Notes under the pieces: model-generated
What the model was told of the DNA's origin: nothing
The model's input: the letters and a program-made list of their open reading frames with translations, nothing else
Database searches by the model: none
Part shown: positions 60,011-64,000 of the stretch, one piece after another
Position numbering within the stretch: the stretch's first letter is position 1
Layout of the letters: every line of letters begins with the position of its first letter
Source of the DNA: Heliocidaris erythrogramma
Lineage: Eukaryota > Echinodermata > Echinoidea > Camarodonta > Echinometridae
Reading direction: 5' to 3'
Length of the DNA: 64,000 nucleotides
Assembly: GCA_025617745.1 (NCBI GenBank)
Contig: CM046853.1
Location: forward strand, 16,163,174 to 16,227,173
Position numbers and translations under genes: made by a program

Positions 60011-62888
60011 AAATTTTTGCACTTGAAAATACCAGCAAAAATATATTTTCTTATTTTCATCAATTCTTATCTATCTTATCTTAATGCTATGTTGCCATTA
60101 TATTGACAAAGCCATTAATGTGATTTTATTGAACAAATATACCGTATACGGGGTGTTTGCAGGTTTCAATGTGAGGAGAAAAGTATAAGATTTATAATAT
60201 TAAAATAACTAGTACTAGTAGTTTGAATCATTTTCATTCCTCTTCATGGTATGAAATCTCGACTCATGGTTGCAATAAACAAGTCGATGTAACATATAGG
60301 CCTATCTTGGATGCCTTAAATCTCAAATGCTTTGCTAAACCGCGAAAATATCCAAAAGTCTAAACAGTAGCCCCATAGCGTATACTGATGTGAACGTGTT
60401 ACACAACAATGAGGTCCGCCAATAAATTTAAGCATTAAATTGAAGAAGAAAAAATGATACTGCAAATCAACTAGAACATCTGGAGAGGATCTTTTCTTTT
60501 TGGGGGTCGGCAAACACCGCTGAAAACACCGAGAACTCAGTTTCTTCACAGTACAATAAAAAAAATCTCCAGGCCCCTATACCCCGGCATTAAAAAACTC
60601 TAGCGACATCAATATAGGCCTCACAGCAGGGTCACTATCATTTATTATGAAAATTGAAGTTTATAACATTGCGTTGGCCAAATGTTTAAAAAGTGTGGTG
60701 GCGTATCACGGAAGGTACGTGTGCACATGCACCAGTCGGAGGCGAACAACGACTCATGAAGAAAAATGAGAGAAAGAGAAGGAAAAAATGGCATGGGAAG
60801 GCAACATGAAAGAAAAACAACATGAACCCCTTCCTTTCGATTGCCTTGTTATCTCACATAGTCGGGTGCCCCCCCCCCCCCCCCCCCGACACCGTACCCC
60901 TCGATGGCTGGAATGCCACTAACAGTAGCGTGAATACGAGGGTATGGACGACTGACCCCAATAACTTGGCTTACTTTCTTTTTAGTTTAACAGAGAGAAT
61001 GATATATAGAAGGAAAGTGGAAAAGAACGGCAACATTTAAAAAAGATACCCCTTTTTTATCAGATACCTCAGGCCCTTCACCCTATGTTCTTGTTCTGTC
61101 TTATTTCATCCACCGTGATGATGCTCTGTGTCCCCCGAACAACGCTACGCCACTATTCGGCGTTTAGGTGGGAGATGTTCTCTTATATTAAGATCCATGT
61201 CAAACGTCCAGTTTTCCTCATTTGGGTTGAACCATTCGTTAATTCTATTTTCCATAAAATTCATATTTAAAAATTTATACACTGTATATGTATTTTTTTA
61301 TGTACATCAATCTCAAAGTTCAGTAATAAATATATGTTTACGGAAAGTTTCTGCTGACCTATTATACGAGGAATATTATTGTGGGCTGTTCCAAGCTTAG
61401 TCGAAATAAACGGATTTGTCGTAAAAACAAAAACAAAACAAAAAATGATTTCTTTGGGTGATATGGTGTAAGAATCAAACAAGAAAAAACATAATTCTGC
61501 AACATGCAATATGGATACCTATAAATTTGATAGAACATTAAAAGCTCAGACTCATGCTATCTTAAATCATCACGAGATAAGTTTTGTAATCATATCGATT
61601 TCAGTTTTCTTCCTTTTTAATGGGGGCGGCACCAGTCTTATGTAAAAGAGCAAGAGAACAAGGCCTTCGGGTGTGAGATGGGTCAGCTGAGAGGGTAGCA
61701 TCATTTCCTTTTTCGGTTGCCTCCCTCGCTGCCTTTCTTTCCCACCCCTTTTCAGGTTTTTGCCCCCCCCCCCTCTCTCTCTCTTTCTTTCTTTCTTTTC
61801 CCCCTTTTCACCATTCGACTGGGGGGGGGGGGGGGGTACTGCTACTGAAGCTATGCCACTTTGTCAGTCGTAACCATGCACTGATCTCTGATTTTTTTCC
61901 CGTAGAGATCAGTGGGACTAACATTTAGGTCTATAACGCATGAGGGCGTTTTAGGCCATCTCCTTTGCTCCTACTTATTTTGCTTTATGAGTGCATGCAA
62001 GAGGAGGCATAGATATAATATTGATCAAATCTGTTGGGGGGGGGGGGGGGGTCTCGATGGACTCTAAATATGAACTTTATCCTGGTGGCCATAACTTTAT
62101 TTCATAACCTTGTAATGGTCAATGAATTAAATAAAATGTGAAATATATATCTGTAATATTCCCATAATCAATGATATTGAAGAAACAAAAATTATACACT
62201 AATTTAAAAGAAATGCTACACATATTCTGCTCTTTTGACAGGTAAATTAATATAATACAAGCGCCAACTCGATCGGAATAACTGATGACTTTAATTCATT
62301 ATATTATGTTAACGTTAAGTAACAACTTTTTGTGTTTTATCACTGAAACTGTGATTGAACATGAACAAGAACTGTAGATGAATACGAATAGGTTAATGGC
62401 TGCTTCATTCGGTATGTTATCATTCAATGTATTGTCCCCTTTATGTATTATTAAGATCAAAGGGAACAATCATGAATAAGTTGCAAACTTATAATAATTT
62501 ATAGTACGGCGGCATAGCTCCGAATTTTGGCAGAATTATTATTGTTATTATTTATTTGGCACTTTGAAGAGAAAAAAAATCAAGAAACAATATACAATGT
62601 ATACATAATTATATACATTCAACTAGAATGAATGCAATAGTTTCATTGACACTTGCGCACCCTACCAGGTGGCCTGGGTGGTGCGTGAGGAACAGACCAT
62701 GGCCCACAGGCCTTCCTTCCCACACCTGATCGGGTGCACAAGCATCTTAACATACAGAGTGCATGGATACAACAAGGAATAATATCACATGGAAATATGA
62801 CAGAGTAGAAGTTCAAACATAATATACATGTAGCTTATTTGAGATCATAAAGTAATGCCAGACAGAGGGAGGGGAAATAGCCCGGGAA

Positions 62889-62898
62889 AAAGAGAGAC

Positions 62899-62947
<49 letters not shown>
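62889..62947 (+). repeat. (AG)n microsatellite
   Basis: About 28 AG dinucleotides with two AT interruptions. Simple repeat. Confidence 0.93.
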
Positions 62948-62973
62948 ATAGGTAGACTGTGCAGAAAAATAAA

Positions 62974-63845
62974 TTCTGGATCATGACTGAGATGTCATTT
63001 GGATAAAATTGTTTGTGTTGTAGGTTATGTATAAGACCATTCATAATTAAAGTACTCGAGTATATCCGTAATCAATACGAAATAGATCCATTACTATATA
63101 TATTCATGTGTATACGTGTGCACAGAAATACGAAATTTCATTATTATCCATTTTACCATTAGCAAACTTAATATAGGTGGAAGTAATCATTACTAAACAC
63201 TACTTCCTCAAGTTCTCCTGGTCCTAGAAGGCTTCAAGCTATTATCAGAATTTCTTTCGAATGCACTTTTATCTAAATTAATTTTGTCTATATTGAAGCA
63301 CCAAACTTTCAATAAACGACTTTATGAGGTATTTTTAAAAAGGAAATTGCAATTATAAATTACCCCAGATAAATTCCACCGAGATATTCTGGATCATGAC
63401 TGAGATGTCATTTGCATAAAATTGTTTGTGTTGTAGGTTATGTATAAGACCATTCACAATTAAAGTACTCGAGTTATAATTATATCCGTAATCAATACGA
63501 AATAGATACATTACTATACAGTATATTCATGTGTACGTGTGCACAGAAATATGAAATTTCATTATTATCCATTTTACCATTAGCAAACTTAATATAGGTG
63601 GAAGTAACCATTACTAAACACTATTTTCCTCAAGTTCTCCTGGTCCTAGAAGGCTTCAAGCTATTATCAGAATTTCTTTCGTGTGCACTTTTATCTAAAT
63701 TTGTCTATTGAAGCACCAAACTTGGTACACGTGATATAGTGAATAATTATGAGATAATGGAAGCACTTTCAATAAACGACTTTATGAGGTATTTAAAAAA
63801 AATTGCAATTATAAATTACCCCAGATAAATTTCACCGAGATATTC
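62974..63845 (+). repeat. Tandem duplication, two copies of a 413-458-bp unit
   Basis: Copy 1 (62974-63386) and copy 2 (63387-63845) both begin TTCTGGATCATGACTGAGAT and end TAAATTCCACCGAGATATTC or nearly so. Identity by eye is well above 90 percent. Copy 2 has about 45 extra bases after GCACCAAACTT that copy 1 lacks. No gene lies in it. Confidence 0.93.
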
Positions 63846-64000
63846 GGACCCTATAATAATTATATATCGAAACGCTCCATAACTCCCCTTGTCAGCACAT
63901 GACGGTGGTACCCCATAATAAGAGCGATTCTATTTTTTTGTCGAATTGTACTAAGGGTATGTGCAGTACTCTGGGTGTTGATACAGGAATCGATGAAGAC

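Larger units (their letters stand above)
60011..64000. other. Upstream intergenic DNA with simple repeats
   Basis: No coding exon or mobile element with clear ends is visible. It contains a poly-C run (60869-60888), poly-G runs (61819-61836 and 62035-62051), a C/T-rich patch (61750-61805), an (AG)n tract and a tandem duplication at the far right. A patch at about 62540-62740 (ATT-rich, then TATTTGGCACTTTGAAG and GGTGGCCTGGGTGGTGCG) may be a degraded dispersed repeat, but I cannot assign it. Confidence 0.6.

Noticed and set aside
62835-63044. Minus-strand frame rich in Leu-Ser repeats
   Set aside because: It is a translation of the (AG)n microsatellite.

Overview
This is eukaryotic, AT-rich, intron-dominated DNA from an animal, most likely an echinoderm and probably a sea urchin. 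The evidence for that is the Gi-alpha protein sequence, the very frequent ACATGTA palindromes, and several repeat families (TTAA-flanked AGGCCAAGTCC elements, a tRNA-derived SINE ending in GCGCTATATAAAT plus (ATT)n). The species assignment is inference. The Gi-alpha identity is solid.

The only host gene I can support is one G-protein alpha-i subunit gene (GNAI type) on the minus strand. Its start codon is at 59526 and seven coding exons run leftward: 59409-59526, 51594-51636, 47035-47176, 31507-31664, 24241-24369, 21117-21246 and 288-441. Their lengths (118, 43, 142, 158, 129, 130, 154 bp) and phases match the conserved GNAI layout and give 291 codons plus one base. The last exon (about 63 codons, with the C-terminal receptor-contact tail) must lie beyond the left edge. 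Introns occupy about 58 kb of the gene. DNA from 59527 to 64000 is upstream sequence with a probable 5' UTR/promoter and simple repeats.

The rest is a dense, often nested transposon landscape. Intron 6 holds an inverted Penelope-like retroelement (1.3-3.0 kb) with a foldback MITE inside it. It also holds a 5.6-kb terminal-inverted-repeat element (6594-12195) that carries a decayed THAP domain and two arrays of about 185-bp units bearing a paired motif. One array is interrupted by a TA-flanked foldback element. Intron 5 has a short Penelope-like 3' end. Intron 4 has several small MITEs and hairpins. Intron 3 has a tandem array, two SINEs, a TTAA-flanked element split by a 2.1-kb TA-flanked foldback, and next to them a TA-flanked element containing a 5S-rRNA-like piece. 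Intron 2 has a MITE inserted in a tandem repeat and a 1.15-kb element with GTGCGTCA motif arrays. Intron 1 has a three-level nest: an old foldback fragment, split by an 8-bp-TSD element, which was itself hit by a full-length copy of the same foldback and by another MITE.

I see no tRNA or rRNA gene likely to be functional, no CRISPR array and no second protein-coding host gene. Reading-frame fragments other than those listed look like chance frames in introns and repeats.
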